NCBI RefSeq assembly: GCF_900104035.1
Contig: NZ_FNIT01000001.1
Location: 745,262 to 809,261 of the forward strand
DNA: 64,000 nucleotides
Reading direction: 5' to 3'
From: Aureimonas jatrophae
GTDB taxonomy: Bacteria > Pseudomonadota > Alphaproteobacteria > Rhizobiales > Rhizobiaceae
Shown here: positions 33,292-42,643 of the stretch, piece after piece
How positions within the stretch are numbered: position 1 is the stretch's first letter
Layout: each line of letters opens with the position of its first letter
Notes under the pieces: model-generated
The model's database searches: none
Told to the model about the DNA's origin: nothing
The model's input: the letters and a program-made list of their open reading frames with translations, nothing else
Program-made: the position numbers and the translations under genes

Positions 33292-34131
33292 ATGTCTCCT
33301 TCCCGAACGTTCCTCATCACCAGCGTCAGCTCCGGCCTCGGTCGCGCCTTCGCTCAAGGCGCACTGGACGCGGGCCATCGCGTGATCGGTACGGTACGAC
33401 GCACCGACGATGCCACAACCTTCGCCGCACTGGCGCCGGGACGCGCGCAGCCGCTGGTTCTCGACGTCACGGACTACGATGCGATCCCGAACGCCGTTGC
33501 GGAAGCCGAACACCAGGCGGGGCCGGTCGACGTCCTCGTGAACAACGCCGGCTATGGTCACGAGGGCGCCCTTGAGGAGTCCACGATCGACGATCTGCAG
33601 CGCCAGTTCGCCGCCAACGTGTTCGGTCCGGTGGCGATGATCAAGGCGGTGCTGCCAGGCATGCGCGAGCGGCGCCGTGGCCATATCGTCAACGTCACCT
33701 CGATGGCCGGCTTCATTACCATGCCTGGAGTCGGCTTCTATTGCGGCTCGAAGTTCGCGCTCGAGGGCATCTCGGAGGCGCTCGGCAAGGAGGTGGCCGG
33801 CTTCGGCATCCACGTCACGGCGCTCGCGCCGGGACAGTTCCGCACCGACTGGGCTGGCCGGTCCATGGACCGCACGCCTCGCTCGGTTCCCGACTACGAC
33901 GCGGTGATGGATCCGATCCGTGCAGCTCGCCAGGCCAAGAGCGGCAACCAGCCAGGCGACCCGGCGAAGGCCGCAGAGGCCCTTCTGGCGCTGGTCGAGG
34001 CGGACAACCCTCCGGTGCGGCTGTTCCTTGGCGAGGACGCGCTGGAACTGGTGAACGCCAAGCTCGACGCCATGCGTACCGAGATGGGCGCCTGGCACGC
34101 GCTCTCGCGATCCACGAGCTTTTCCGGATGA
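33292..34131 (+). CDS. SDR oxidoreductase (classical, long form)
   Basis: A 279-residue short-chain dehydrogenase with cofactor region ITSVSSGLGRA (about 9-19), NNAG near 85, catalytic Ser in VTSMAG and a YCGSK active-site motif. The substrate is unknown; this subgroup often has a specificity extension after the active site, as here. It is divergent from a TetR repressor with a palindromic operator, so expression is probably induced by its own substrate or an electrophile. It is followed 140 bp on by a racemase gene. Confidence 0.88.
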   Translation: MSPSRTFLITSVSSGLGRAFAQGALDAGHRVIGTVRRTDDATTFAALAPGRAQPLVLDVTDYDAIPNAVAEAEHQAGPVDVLVNNAGYGHEGALEESTIDDLQRQFAANVFGPVAMIKAVLPGMRERRRGHIVNVTSMAGFITMPGVGFYCGSKFALEGISEALGKEVAGFGIHVTALAPGQFRTDWAGRSMDRTPRSVPDYDAVMDPIRAARQAKSGNQPGDPAKAAEALLALVEADNPPVRLFLGEDALELVNAKLDAMRTEMGAWHALSRSTSFSG

Positions 34132-34270
34132 ATCATAACGACACCGTTGCTGTGCAGACGACCCGGTCGATCCGGCGTCGTCATGTCGGGTCGCCGGGCG
34201 AGGAGGGCCATTCCCTTCGGGCCGGTTGAGCGGTAGCTCCGTGTCGGAGCGGCATCGACCGGAGACACGC

Positions 34271-34966
34271 ATGCGCACGATCGGCCTGATCGGCGGGATG
34301 AGCTGGGAAAGCTCGGCCGAGTACTATCGCATCCTCAACCAGGGCGTCCGCGATCGGTTGGGACCCACGGCCTCCGCCCGCTGCCTTTTGTGGTCCTTCG
34401 ACTTCTCCGAGATCGAAGCCCTTCAGCACCGGGGAGAGTGGGAGGAACTGACGGCCCGCCTGGTGGACGCGGCACGCAAGCTCGAGACCGCCGGCGCCGA
34501 CATCCTCGTGATCTGCACCAACACGATGCATCGCATGGCACCGGCGATCGAAGCGGCGGTACAGGTGCCGCTTCTGCACATCGCCGATCCGACGGCCGAG
34601 CGCATCAAAGCGGCGGGCTTGCGGAGGGTCGGACTCCTCGGCACCGCATTCACGATGGAGCAGGACTTCCTCAAGGGACGCCTGGCCGAGCGGCATGGGC
34701 TGGAGGTGATCGTGCCGAACGCGCAGGACCGCGCCACGGTCCACCGCGTGATCTACGAGGAACTCGTGGCTGGGCAGATCGTCCCGGCCTCGCGCAACGC
34801 TTACCGGGCTGTCATCGCGCATCTGGCGGAAGCCGGCGCGCAGGCCGTGATCCTCGGCTGCACCGAGATCATGCTGCTGGTTCGACCCGAAGACAGCGCG
34901 GTGCCCCTGTTCGATACAACCGCTCTTCATGCGCAGGCGGCGGTCCGGCAAGCGCTCGCGGACTGA
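34271..34966 (+). CDS. Aspartate/glutamate racemase-family protein
   Basis: A 231-residue two-cysteine racemase of the Asp/Glu/hydantoin racemase superfamily. It starts MRTIGLIGGMSWESSAEYYR and has both catalytic cysteines: Cys82 in ICTNTMH and Cys197 in LGCTEI. It acts without cofactor to interconvert D and L amino acids, most likely aspartate by similarity to YgeA-type proteins. GGAG lies 6 nt before ATG 34271. It is followed at once by a hairpin (34969-34986). Confidence 0.9.
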   Translation: MRTIGLIGGMSWESSAEYYRILNQGVRDRLGPTASARCLLWSFDFSEIEALQHRGEWEELTARLVDAARKLETAGADILVICTNTMHRMAPAIEAAVQVPLLHIADPTAERIKAAGLRRVGLLGTAFTMEQDFLKGRLAERHGLEVIVPNAQDRATVHRVIYEELVAGQIVPASRNAYRAVIAHLAEAGAQAVILGCTEIMLLVRPEDSAVPLFDTTALHAQAAVRQALAD

Positions 34967-34968
34967 AC

Positions 34969-34986
34969 GGCAGCCTCGGGGCTGCC
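34969..34986 (+). terminator. Hairpin after racemase gene
   Basis: GGCAGCC-TCGG-GGCTGCC, a 7-bp stem with a tetraloop 2 bp after the racemase stop codon. No T-run, so termination strength is uncertain. The converging membrane-protein gene ends at 35029 within another small CCCCGC/GCGGGG dyad. Confidence 0.5.
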
Positions 34987-35028
34987 GCGTGCGGCCTCGA
35001 TCGGACAGGACGGGTCGACAGCGAAGCC

Positions 35029-35619
35029 TCACCCCGCAGCGCGGGGCGAGCCTTGGCGGAACTCCGCAACCGTGAGCCAGATCGCCGAGACGAGGAAGTA
35101 GAAGGCACCGAAGGCGGCGTAGGGAGCGACGCTCGCAATGCCGGCAGGGTCGGGACCGTAGGCTCGCCCGACCATGAAGACGCCGGCCAGGGCGGACTGG
35201 GCGCCGCTCAGGATCATCACCCACTGAGCCCCGACCGATCGCCAGCGGCGAACCGCGGTCGCGAGCTGGAAGATGCCGGAAAAGCCGGCCCAGATGCCGA
35301 AGACGAGGAGCACATCGTTCATGCTGGTGCCGAGCGCAGCGGCGACCGCGAGCGTGGTGAGAAGGCTGACACCAAGGTTCAGCATCTGCGACTTGTTGCG
35401 ACCAAGGCCGCCGCTGCGTCGCGCGTCGATGAAGTTGGCCAAGGCGTCCCAGGCCGGGTAGCCGACCAGCATGACCGCAGCCCATGTCGGCTTGTCCCTC
35501 GCCACCAGGAGCGCCGCGGCAACCCAGAGCGCCGAGACGGCGAAGCGGATGAAGTAGTAGTTCCTGAGCCAGCCCGAGGCCGAGCGGGCCGGGATGTGTG
35601 CGTTTGGGTAAGGGGTCAT
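35029..35619 (-). CDS. HdeD/DUF308-like membrane protein
   Basis: A 196-residue inner-membrane protein with about six helices in three pairs, resembling HdeD/DUF308-type proteins. Conserved-looking features are YPAWDALANFIDARRSGG and FGIWAGFSGIFQLATAVRRWR. Function unknown; relatives are linked to acid or envelope stress. GGAGAG precedes ATG 35619. It is divergent from a LysR gene at 35758, which may control it. Confidence 0.75.
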   Translation of the reverse strand: MTPYPNAHIPARSASGWLRNYYFIRFAVSALWVAAALLVARDKPTWAAVMLVGYPAWDALANFIDARRSGGLGRNKSQMLNLGVSLLTTLAVAAALGTSMNDVLLVFGIWAGFSGIFQLATAVRRWRSVGAQWVMILSGAQSALAGVFMVGRAYGPDPAGIASVAPYAAFGAFYFLVSAIWLTVAEFRQGSPRAAG

Positions 35620-35757
35620 GGGGGTCTCTCCAACTGTCCGTTCGGCAGGTAGAGAGGTGGGCTGCGCAGCGGAAATCGTTTGTCCGGATACCAGCTATCG
35701 GGCTCGCAGATCGTGCGCACGGCGACGAACTGTCGCCCGTCATCACGAGAGGGACGA

Positions 35758-36720
35758 ATGCATCTTCGCGGACTGGATCTCAACCTCCTGGTGGCGCTCG
35801 ATGCCTTGCTGACCGAGGGGAACGTCACCCGCGCGGCCGAGCGGATCCCGATCTCGCAGCCCGCCATGAGCGAGGCGCTGCGCAAGTTGCGCCATCACTT
35901 CGACGACCGGCTGCTGGAACGGGTCGGGCGCGATCTCGAGCTGACCGCCAAGGGCCGAGCGCTGGCCGATCCGGTGAAGACGATCCTGGCGCGGATCGCC
36001 GATCTCGGCGATCGGCCGAGCGACTTCGACCCCGCCGTCCAGCGGCGGCGCTTTCGGGTGTCCGCCACGACCTACGGCTGCGAGATCATGGCGGTACCGC
36101 TCCTGTCCCGGCTGCGCGAGGTCGCACCGTTGGTCAGCGTCGAGTTCGAGGAACTCGCGGCGGATACGGCAGATCGCATCGTCGGCGGGCGGGTGGACTT
36201 CGCGATCACGATCTCGGCCCGTCTGCTCGAAGGGATGCAGGTCCACGAGGAGGTCCTACGGTCGGAAACGCTGTTCACCGACGCGTTCGTCGTGGCGATC
36301 TCCAGAGATGGTCCGTTCGCCGGCGACGTCGTCTCGACCGACGAGCTGTGCGACATGGCCTATGTCGAGACGCGGTTCGGCGGGATGATCGCGGGCGTGG
36401 CGGAGCAGCTCTGGCGCCAGCAACCGCGGCAGCCGCGCATCCGCGCCTGGTTGCCGAACTTCCATCTGACGCTCGACACGGTCGGAAGAACCGGAATGGC
36501 GACGATCCTTCCATCGTTGATGGTGGCGACGCACGGCGATCGGTACGGTGTACGAGCGTTGGCGGTTCCGTTCGCGATGCCCGCGCTCGAGGAGCGCCTC
36601 TACTGGCACCGTCGCAACGACAGCGATCCGGGGCACGCCTGGATGCGGCGCATGATCAGGGAGATCGCCCGCAGCGTCGAAGTCGACGACCAACGAAGGC
36701 ATGGTATGGCTGACGATTGA
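35758..36720 (+). CDS. LysR-type regulator, NodD/NahR-like
   Basis: A 320-residue LysR protein beginning MHLRGLDLNLLVALDALL, the N-terminus typical of the NodD/NahR/LinR subgroup, with helix-turn-helix at about 20-60 (AAERIPISQPAMSEALRKLR). That subgroup responds mostly to aromatic effectors. GAGAGGGACGA precedes ATG 35758. It is divergent from the membrane protein at 35029-35619. Confidence 0.9.
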   Translation: MHLRGLDLNLLVALDALLTEGNVTRAAERIPISQPAMSEALRKLRHHFDDRLLERVGRDLELTAKGRALADPVKTILARIADLGDRPSDFDPAVQRRRFRVSATTYGCEIMAVPLLSRLREVAPLVSVEFEELAADTADRIVGGRVDFAITISARLLEGMQVHEEVLRSETLFTDAFVVAISRDGPFAGDVVSTDELCDMAYVETRFGGMIAGVAEQLWRQQPRQPRIRAWLPNFHLTLDTVGRTGMATILPSLMVATHGDRYGVRALAVPFAMPALEERLYWHRRNDSDPGHAWMRRMIREIARSVEVDDQRRHGMADD

Positions 36721-36818
36721 CGAACGGAACTCAGGAGGCGTTCGTTACGGGCAATCCCTCGCGTCAGAAGGCGATGGGGACGTCATCGCTCCATAAGGGG
36801 GCCGGTCCCGGGATTGGG

Positions 36819-37523
36819 TTACACCGCCTTCCTGTGTGCCGGTCGGGTGACGAACGCGTCGCTTGTGGCAACCTTGGTCGGAGAAATCTGGTCGACGGCT
36901 CGCTCCACGATCGACATGTGATCGAGCATGCTTCGAGCGGCGCGGTCTGCGTCGCCGTCGAGGATCGCCTCGACGATGCTCCCATGCTCACGCTGAGAGT
37001 TGGCGATGCGATGCAGCGCCTCGAACTGCATGCGGCGAAACGGAGCGAGGCTACGGCGAACCGAACGTGTCGTTTCTTCCAGGAAGCCGTTGTGCGAGCC
37101 TGCGTAGAGCGCGTCGTGGAAGCGCTCGTTGTGAGCGCGATAGGCGTCGACGTCGCCGCGCAGAACGAATTCGGCACCACCCGCCTGGAGGTGCGACAGG
37201 GCCTCGCACTCGGCCGGCGTCATCGCCTCCGCGCAGAGGCGCGCGCACAACGCTTCCAACTCCCCCATCACGCGAAAGATGTCGTGGAGCTCGCTGTCCG
37301 AAACGTTGGTGACCACCGTGCCCCGATGCGGGCGCGACATGGCAAGACCGATCGTCTCCAGCTGGCGCAGAGCCTCCCGGATCGGCGTGCGCGAGACGCC
37401 GAATTCGGCCGCAAGGCCGGTCTCGTCCAAGGCCTCGCCGGGACGCAGGATACCATGGACGATGCGATCGGACAGGACCTCGCGGATCATGTCCGCCTGC
37501 GTACGCTTCGGGCGATGTGTCAT
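36819..37523 (-). CDS. GntR/FCD-family transcriptional regulator
   Basis: A 234-residue GntR regulator. The N-terminal winged helix (about 8-72) contains the motif GVSRTPIREALRQLE, followed by an FCD ligand-binding domain with metal-site-like residues (AYRAHNERFHDALYAGSHN). It is last on the minus-strand amidohydrolase operon, 10 bp after the allophanate hydrolase stop. FCD regulators often bind NNTTGYRYRCAANN-like dyads, and ATTGCATGCAAT before the operon's first gene (46858-46869) is a good candidate site. It is probably the operon's local repressor. Confidence 0.9.
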   Translation of the reverse strand: MTHRPKRTQADMIREVLSDRIVHGILRPGEALDETGLAAEFGVSRTPIREALRQLETIGLAMSRPHRGTVVTNVSDSELHDIFRVMGELEALCARLCAEAMTPAECEALSHLQAGGAEFVLRGDVDAYRAHNERFHDALYAGSHNGFLEETTRSVRRSLAPFRRMQFEALHRIANSQREHGSIVEAILDGDADRAARSMLDHMSIVERAVDQISPTKVATSDAFVTRPAHRKAV

Positions 37524-37533
37524 GCCGCCATTA

Positions 37534-39330
37534 TCATGCGGCTCGCGCGAGCGAGGCAACGTAGTTCCGCCAGCCTCCGAACTCCGTGATCTCGACCGCG
37601 CCGGGGAGCGCCGCTGCCTCGCACAGGAAGCCGGACACCTGAGACCCGTCGTCGAGCGCGATCTTGCCGATGCCGAGCGGCTGCGGGATGGCGGCGACGA
37701 AGCGACCAAAGGAGTCCGGCGACAGCCGCCAGATCTCGACCTCGATACCCGGTCCCTGGAAGCCGGCCTCGCGCACGAGGCCGGGCTTGGGTGGCACGGT
37801 GCCGGCGAGCGCGTAGAAACGGTAACCCGGCGCCGTGCGGGCCGTGCGCGCGAGCGTCCCGCCGAGCCGCGTCAGCTCGCCGTTCAGCGGCATTCCGGTG
37901 AGATGGGCACCGACCACCGCGATGGCGATGTCGTCCGACGAGCGGTCCTCGACCGGCGGAAGCGTCAGCGCGCGGTCGAGCCCGGCTCCGGTGGAGGCGG
38001 CAGCCTGAAGGCGCGCTGCGAAGGGGGCGAGAGCTTCGTCGGTGTCCTGGGGCCCGACGAGCTGGACGCCGAAGGGCAGGCCCGCGGACGTGAAGCCGGC
38101 GGGCACCGCGATCGCGGCGCAGCCGAAGAAGTTGGCGAAGTTCGTGTAACGGCCGAAGCGGGCGTTGAGGGCGATCGGATCCGCCTCCATCGCCTCGACG
38201 GTCTGGATATCCGGCGAGGTCGGCAGGAGGAGAGCGTCGACCTTCGCCCACTCCCGCTCGGCCTCGCGGCGCAGTGCCTCCAGCCGGTATCGGCCCGCGA
38301 AGGCGTCCACCGCGCTCATGTCCCGCGCGCCCTCGATGATGGTGCGGACCGTCGCGTCCATCGCCTCGGGCTTGCGGTCGATAAAGGGCAGGACGGCATG
38401 CAGCCGTTCGGCGACCCAAGGTCCCTCGTACAGAAGGGCTGCCGCCTCGCGGAAGGGGCGGTAGTCGAAGGGCACGATCTCGGCGCCGAGCGAACGGGCG
38501 CGTTCGATGCCGGCGTCGAAGAGCGTGCGATAGGCGTCGTTGCCGAAGAATTCCAGCTCCTCCTCCGCCGGCACGCCGAGGCGCAGACGCGCGGGCAGGT
38601 CGGTTTCACGGAAGCGGCGCGAGAAGGGGTCGTCCGGCTCGAAGCCCTCGGCCACGCGGCACGCCTCCAGGCCATCGGCGACGGAGGTCGCGAAGACCGT
38701 GACGACGTCGATCGAACGGCAGGCCGGCACCACGCCGGACGTCGGCACACGGCCGGGCGAGGGTTTGAGGCCGACGATGTTGTTGAAAGCGGCCGGCACG
38801 CGACCCGAACCCGCCGTATCCGTGCCGAGCGAAAAGGCGGCGAGGCCCGCCGCGACCGCGACGCCCGAGCCGGACGACGAGCCGCCGGAGACATAGGCCT
38901 TGTCGAAGACGCAACGCGGCGCGCCATGGGGCGAGCGCGTGCCGTTGAGGCCCGTAGCGAACTGGTCGAGGTTGGTCTTTCCGATCACCAGGGCACCGGC
39001 CGCCCGCAGCCGCGCCATGACCGGCGCATCCGTCGTGGGTTCGTAGGCGAAGTCCGGGCATCCCGCGGTCGTGGGCAGGCCGGCCACGTCGATATTGTCC
39101 TTCACCGCGAAGGGCAGACCCCAAAGCGGCAGCGCGTTCGGCTCCGGCGCACGGGCCAGAAGATCGGCAGCGGCGGCACGAAGCGCGTCGGGCGCGGTGC
39201 GCGTGATGAAGATCGCCGGGTCAGCCCCCTCCAGCCGCTCCAGAAGCGCCTCCACCATGTCGGGCAGGGAAAGGCCGGCGGCGTAGGCGGCGCGCAGCCG
39301 GGCGAAGTCGAGGACGGCGGGCAGGGTCAT
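37534..39330 (-). CDS. atzF: Allophanate hydrolase
   Basis: Converts allophanate (N-carboxyurea) to CO2 and two ammonia, the last step of biuret and cyanurate breakdown. At 598 residues it has the AtzF layout: an amidase-signature domain (about 1-460) with catalytic Lys77 (FAVKDNID), cis-Ser in SGGSSSGSG (149-156) and nucleophile Ser175 (TDTAGSGR), plus a C-terminal domain (about 470-598) typical of this enzyme (PGYRFYALAG, GSQVSGFLCE). ATG 39330 lies 22 bp after the cupin stop. Full length with both domains makes the assignment firm. A urea-carboxylase partner is absent from the window, so allophanate presumably comes from biuret. Confidence 0.92.
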   Translation of the reverse strand: MTLPAVLDFARLRAAYAAGLSLPDMVEALLERLEGADPAIFITRTAPDALRAAAADLLARAPEPNALPLWGLPFAVKDNIDVAGLPTTAGCPDFAYEPTTDAPVMARLRAAGALVIGKTNLDQFATGLNGTRSPHGAPRCVFDKAYVSGGSSSGSGVAVAAGLAAFSLGTDTAGSGRVPAAFNNIVGLKPSPGRVPTSGVVPACRSIDVVTVFATSVADGLEACRVAEGFEPDDPFSRRFRETDLPARLRLGVPAEEELEFFGNDAYRTLFDAGIERARSLGAEIVPFDYRPFREAAALLYEGPWVAERLHAVLPFIDRKPEAMDATVRTIIEGARDMSAVDAFAGRYRLEALRREAEREWAKVDALLLPTSPDIQTVEAMEADPIALNARFGRYTNFANFFGCAAIAVPAGFTSAGLPFGVQLVGPQDTDEALAPFAARLQAAASTGAGLDRALTLPPVEDRSSDDIAIAVVGAHLTGMPLNGELTRLGGTLARTARTAPGYRFYALAGTVPPKPGLVREAGFQGPGIEVEIWRLSPDSFGRFVAAIPQPLGIGKIALDDGSQVSGFLCEAAALPGAVEITEFGGWRNYVASLARAA

Positions 39331-39352
39331 GACGCGGGCTTTCGGATGGGGA

Positions 39353-39706
39353 TCAGGCTTCGCCGAGGATGCGCACGGGCGCCGCCCAGGAGATGAGGAC
39401 GGTACAGCCCTCGTCGGACCAGACGCTGTGGATGCTGCCGGGCGGGTTGAGGACGACGTCGCCTACACGGTAGGTGCCGCGCTCGTCGCTCTGGCTGCCG
39501 TCGAGGACAAGGATGGTCTCGAGGCCGGTATGCTCATGGCGCGGCACGCCGGCGCCCGGCCGGTAGCGCAGGAGCGCGAGCGCCGGACCGCCGCTGCCGT
39601 CCGGTCGCTGGAGATGGGCGATCTCGACGCCCTCGCGGAACGGCTCGAAGGCGGCGTTGCGGAAGGCGCCGGTGGCAAGGCCAGGAAAATGCGCGGGGGT
39701 GCTCAT
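39353..39706 (-). CDS. Cupin-domain protein of the amidohydrolase operon
   Basis: A 117-residue ChrR-type cupin with metal-site residues in [16 protein letters not shown] (two His and a Glu) and a late His in PPGSIHSV. No helix-turn-helix. It may be a small metal-dependent enzyme or a decarboxylase/isomerase helper acting on a pathway intermediate such as carboxybiuret; this is speculation. Its ATG overlaps the stop of the upstream isochorismatase-fold gene by 3 bp or more (ATGA), so it is translated with that gene. Confidence 0.82.
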   Translation of the reverse strand: MSTPAHFPGLATGAFRNAAFEPFREGVEIAHLQRPDGSGGPALALLRYRPGAGVPRHEHTGLETILVLDGSQSDERGTYRVGDVVLNPPGSIHSVWSDEGCTVLISWAAPVRILGEA

Positions 39707-40365
39707 GCGAGGGCCTCCAAGATGGCGTCGGTCCCGGCGGTCCATCCGACGATCGCGCCTTGCGCGCGGATCATGGCGAGCGTCGCGACCTTGAATTCGG
39801 GGAAGTAGCTTTCGGTCGCGTCCTCGGCGAGAAGGCAATCGTAGCCGCGATCGTTGGCCTCGCGCATCGTGGTCTGGACGCAGACCTCCGTGGTGACGCC
39901 GGCGAAGGCGAGCTGCGTGATCCCGAGGCGCTGGAGATGTTCCTCCAGCGGCGTCGCGTGGAAGGCACCCTTGCCCGGCTTGTCGAGGACGATCTCGCCC
40001 GGCAGGGGGCTAAGCTCGGGCACGATCTGAGCGCCCGGTTCGCCGCGGACAAGGATGCGGCCCATCGGCCCGGGATCGCCGATGCGCTGGCCCTCCGCCC
40101 CGCGGGCGAGCTTGGCCGGCGGGCAGTCCGAAAGGTCCGGCGCATGGCATTCGCGCGTGTGGATCACCGGCCGCCCGGCGGCACGGAAGCCTGCGATCAG
40201 CCGCGCCACGGTGGGCACGATCGCCTGGAGCGGGCGCACGTCGTTGCCCAGACTCTCGCCGAAGCCACCGGGTTCCAGGAAGTCGCGCTGCATGTCGATG
40301 ACGATGAGTCCGACGCGTTCCCGATCCAGCGCAAAGGGAAAGGGGCGGGCGGGGATGGTTTTCAT
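39703..40365 (-). CDS. BiuH/TrtA-type cysteine amidohydrolase (first paralogue)
   Basis: A 220-residue isochorismatase-fold hydrolase with the catalytic triad Asp24 (IVIDMQRDF), Lys129 (LDKPGKG) and Cys162 (TTEVCVQTT). The long central block [18 protein letters not shown] and the following [12 protein letters not shown] are shared with the second paralogue at 41930-42631 and match biuret hydrolase (BiuH) and its close relative triuret hydrolase (TrtA). It probably cleaves biuret or triuret and feeds the allophanate hydrolase downstream. Its ATG overlaps the ABC ATPase stop by 1 bp. Confidence 0.85.
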   Translation of the reverse strand: MKTIPARPFPFALDRERVGLIVIDMQRDFLEPGGFGESLGNDVRPLQAIVPTVARLIAGFRAAGRPVIHTRECHAPDLSDCPPAKLARGAEGQRIGDPGPMGRILVRGEPGAQIVPELSPLPGEIVLDKPGKGAFHATPLEEHLQRLGITQLAFAGVTTEVCVQTTMREANDRGYDCLLAEDATESYFPEFKVATLAMIRAQGAIVGWTAGTDAILEALA

Positions 40366-41933
40366 CAGACGTGGCCCGCCATGGCGCGGCCGATCGCGAA
40401 CGGGTCCGCCGAGGCGCCGCCTCGGGTCTCCATCACAATCCGTCCCTCGAAGAGAACGAAGATACGGTCGGAGAGCGCGATCACCTCGTCGAGATCCTCG
40501 GACACGAGAAGAACGGCGGTACCCCGGTTGCGCGCGGCCATCAGCTGGGCGCGGATGTCGGCCACCGCCCCGAAGTCGAGCCCGAAGCACGGGTTGGCGA
40601 CGACGAGGAGATCCGTCTCACCCTGAAGCTCGCGCGCCAGCACCGCACGCTGGACGTTGCCGCCCGAGAGCGTCGCGATGGGCGAGGCGGGCGATTGCGT
40701 CTTGACCGAATAGGCCGTGATCAGCCGCTCGGCCTCGCCGCGCATGCGCTTGCGGTCGAGGAGGCGGATCGGCGCGCCCGCCGCGTTGTGGTCGAAGGTC
40801 CGAAAGGCCAGGTTCTCGGAGACGCTCATGCGCCCGACGCAGGCGTTGCGAAGCGGCTCCTCGGGCAGGCAGCGCACCTTTCGCGCCTGCGCCTCGGCGC
40901 GGCTCGCCCGGTAGGGCTCGCCACCGACCTCCAGCACGCCGCCCTCCGCCGGCGTCTGTCCCGAGAGGACTTCGACCAGCGTCGTCTGGCCGTTGCCCGA
41001 GATGCCGGCGATGCCGACGATCTCGCCGGGCGCCACCTCCAGATGGTCGATCGCGATCGCCCCCCGGGTACCCGCATGGCCGGCGGCAAGCTTCCGGAGC
41101 CGCAGCACGGGCGGTGCGGCGACCGAGGCGGCGCGGGCCGGCGCCTCGGCGAGTTCCCGCTCGCCGATCATCATCCGCGCCATGTCCTCGACCGTGAGGT
41201 CCGCGACCTTGCCGGCCCCGGCGGGGCGGCCCTTGCGCAGCACGCTGACCCGGTCGCAGAAGCGCGTGACCTCCGAGAACTTGTGGGTGATGAGGAGCAC
41301 CGCCATGCCGGTCTCGGATGCGCGGGCCCGCAGGAAGGACAGGACCTCCTCCGCCTCGTTCGGCGTCAGCACCGAGGTCGGCTCGTCGAGGACGAGGACA
41401 CGGGAGCCGAGGTAGAGCTGCTTCAGGATCTCGGTCTTCTGCCGCTCGCCGGCCGACAGGCGATCCACCGCGACGTCGAGGGGAACGCGCAGCGGCATGG
41501 TTTCCATGAAGGCGGCAAGGCGTCGGCGCTCCGTGCGCCAGTCCACCACCCGCGGCACGGTGGCGCCGGCCATCACGAGGTTCTCCAGCACGCTCATGGC
41601 GGGCACCAGCGTGAAGTGCTGGTAGACCATGCCGAGCCCGAGACGGCGCGCGTCGCGCGGCGAGGCGATGGCGACCTCGCGCCCGTCGAGCACGACGGCG
41701 CCCGCGTCCGGCTGGTAGTAGCCGAGGATGCACTTCACCAGCGTCGACTTGCCGGCACCGTTCTCGCCGAGAAGCGCGTGGAACTCGCCGGGTTGGAGCG
41801 CGATCGTCACGTCGTCCAGCGCCGTGAAGGCGCCGAACCGCTTGGTGAGGCCGACCGCTTCGAGGATCGGCCGGCTCGAACGCATCTCCATGGCGTCCGG
41901 TGGCTCGTCCGGCAAGGCGGGCAGCGCGCTCAT
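40365..41933 (-). CDS. Two-domain ABC importer ATPase (nucleoside/BMP type)
   Basis: A 522-residue duplicated ATPase of the sugar/nucleoside (NupO/YufO-like) class. The first half has Walker [10 protein letters not shown] (about 55), signature LSAGERQK and Walker [11 protein letters not shown]; the second half has degenerate Walker [10 protein letters not shown], signature LSGGNVQR and Walker [13 protein letters not shown], the usual asymmetry of the class. It energises the two permeases at 43670-45690 with the BMP-type binding protein at 45711-46826. It starts within a 4-bp overlap with the second amidohydrolase gene, so importer and enzyme genes are interleaved. Confidence 0.92.
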   Translation of the reverse strand: MSALPALPDEPPDAMEMRSSRPILEAVGLTKRFGAFTALDDVTIALQPGEFHALLGENGAGKSTLVKCILGYYQPDAGAVVLDGREVAIASPRDARRLGLGMVYQHFTLVPAMSVLENLVMAGATVPRVVDWRTERRRLAAFMETMPLRVPLDVAVDRLSAGERQKTEILKQLYLGSRVLVLDEPTSVLTPNEAEEVLSFLRARASETGMAVLLITHKFSEVTRFCDRVSVLRKGRPAGAGKVADLTVEDMARMMIGERELAEAPARAASVAAPPVLRLRKLAAGHAGTRGAIAIDHLEVAPGEIVGIAGISGNGQTTLVEVLSGQTPAEGGVLEVGGEPYRASRAEAQARKVRCLPEEPLRNACVGRMSVSENLAFRTFDHNAAGAPIRLLDRKRMRGEAERLITAYSVKTQSPASPIATLSGGNVQRAVLARELQGETDLLVVANPCFGLDFGAVADIRAQLMAARNRGTAVLLVSEDLDEVIALSDRIFVLFEGRIVMETRGGASADPFAIGRAMAGHV

Positions 41934-42631
41934 GCCCCGATCGCCTCGATCAGCGCCGCGCTGGAGGCGACCGCACCGAAGACGCCGCCCTGCATGGTCA
42001 CCATCTTGATCGCGGCATCGTGGTTGCCACGGTCGGTCGCGCCGCAGCAGTCCTCGAGGATCAAGCATTCGAAGCCGCGGTCGTTGGCCTCGCGCATGGT
42101 GGTGTGGACGCAGACGTCGGTCGTGATGCCTGTCAGCACGATGTTGCGGATGCCGCGCGCATGGAGGATCAGCTCGAGGTCGGTCGCGCAGAACGACCCC
42201 TTGCCGGGCTTGTCGATCACCACCTCGCCGGGCAGGGGGCTGAGTTCGGGGATGATCTCCCAGCCCGGCTCGCCGCGCACCAGAATGCGCCCGCAGGGGC
42301 CCGGGTCGCCGATGCCGGCGCCGATCTGTTGGCTGCGCCAGCGCTTGTTGGCGGGAAGGTCGGCCAGGTCCGGTCGATGCCCCTCGCGCGTGTGGATGAT
42401 GGGATAGCCCTTGTCGCGCATGGCGGCGAGGACCCGGCGGATCGGCTCGATCGGCGCGCGCGTCAGCGACAAGTCGTAGCCCATCTTGTCGACATAGCCG
42501 CCGGGGCCGCAGAAGTCGGTCTGCATGTCGATGATGACGAGAGCGGTCGTCTTCGGCGACAGGCTGCCGTCATAGGGCCAGCGATAGGGTGTGGAGGCGA
42601 TCGTGAGACCGGCGGCGTTCAGCGTGTCCAT
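41930..42631 (-). CDS. biuH: Biuret amidohydrolase (BiuH-like), second paralogue
   Basis: A 233-residue isochorismatase-fold cysteine hydrolase. Asp35, Lys141 and Cys174 align one residue off the published BiuH triad (Asp36, Lys142, Cys175), and the length and surrounding blocks ([31 protein letters not shown]) fit that enzyme closely. It should convert biuret to allophanate plus ammonia. The paralogue at 39703-40365 shares the same core; which of the two is biuret- and which triuret-specific cannot be told from sequence alone. It follows the formamidase-like gene by 12 bp. Confidence 0.82.
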   Translation of the reverse strand: MDTLNAAGLTIASTPYRWPYDGSLSPKTTALVIIDMQTDFCGPGGYVDKMGYDLSLTRAPIEPIRRVLAAMRDKGYPIIHTREGHRPDLADLPANKRWRSQQIGAGIGDPGPCGRILVRGEPGWEIIPELSPLPGEVVIDKPGKGSFCATDLELILHARGIRNIVLTGITTDVCVHTTMREANDRGFECLILEDCCGATDRGNHDAAIKMVTMQGGVFGAVASSAALIEAIGA

Positions 42632-42643
42632 CGCTCTCGCTTC

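Noticed and set aside
37279-39396. 705-codon plus-strand open frame
   Set aside because: Antisense shadow of allophanate hydrolase; low-complexity Arg/Gly/Asp composition and no domain.
40371-42407. 678-codon plus-strand open frame
   Set aside because: It lies antisense to the ABC ATPase and BiuH-like genes, which have complete catalytic motifs.
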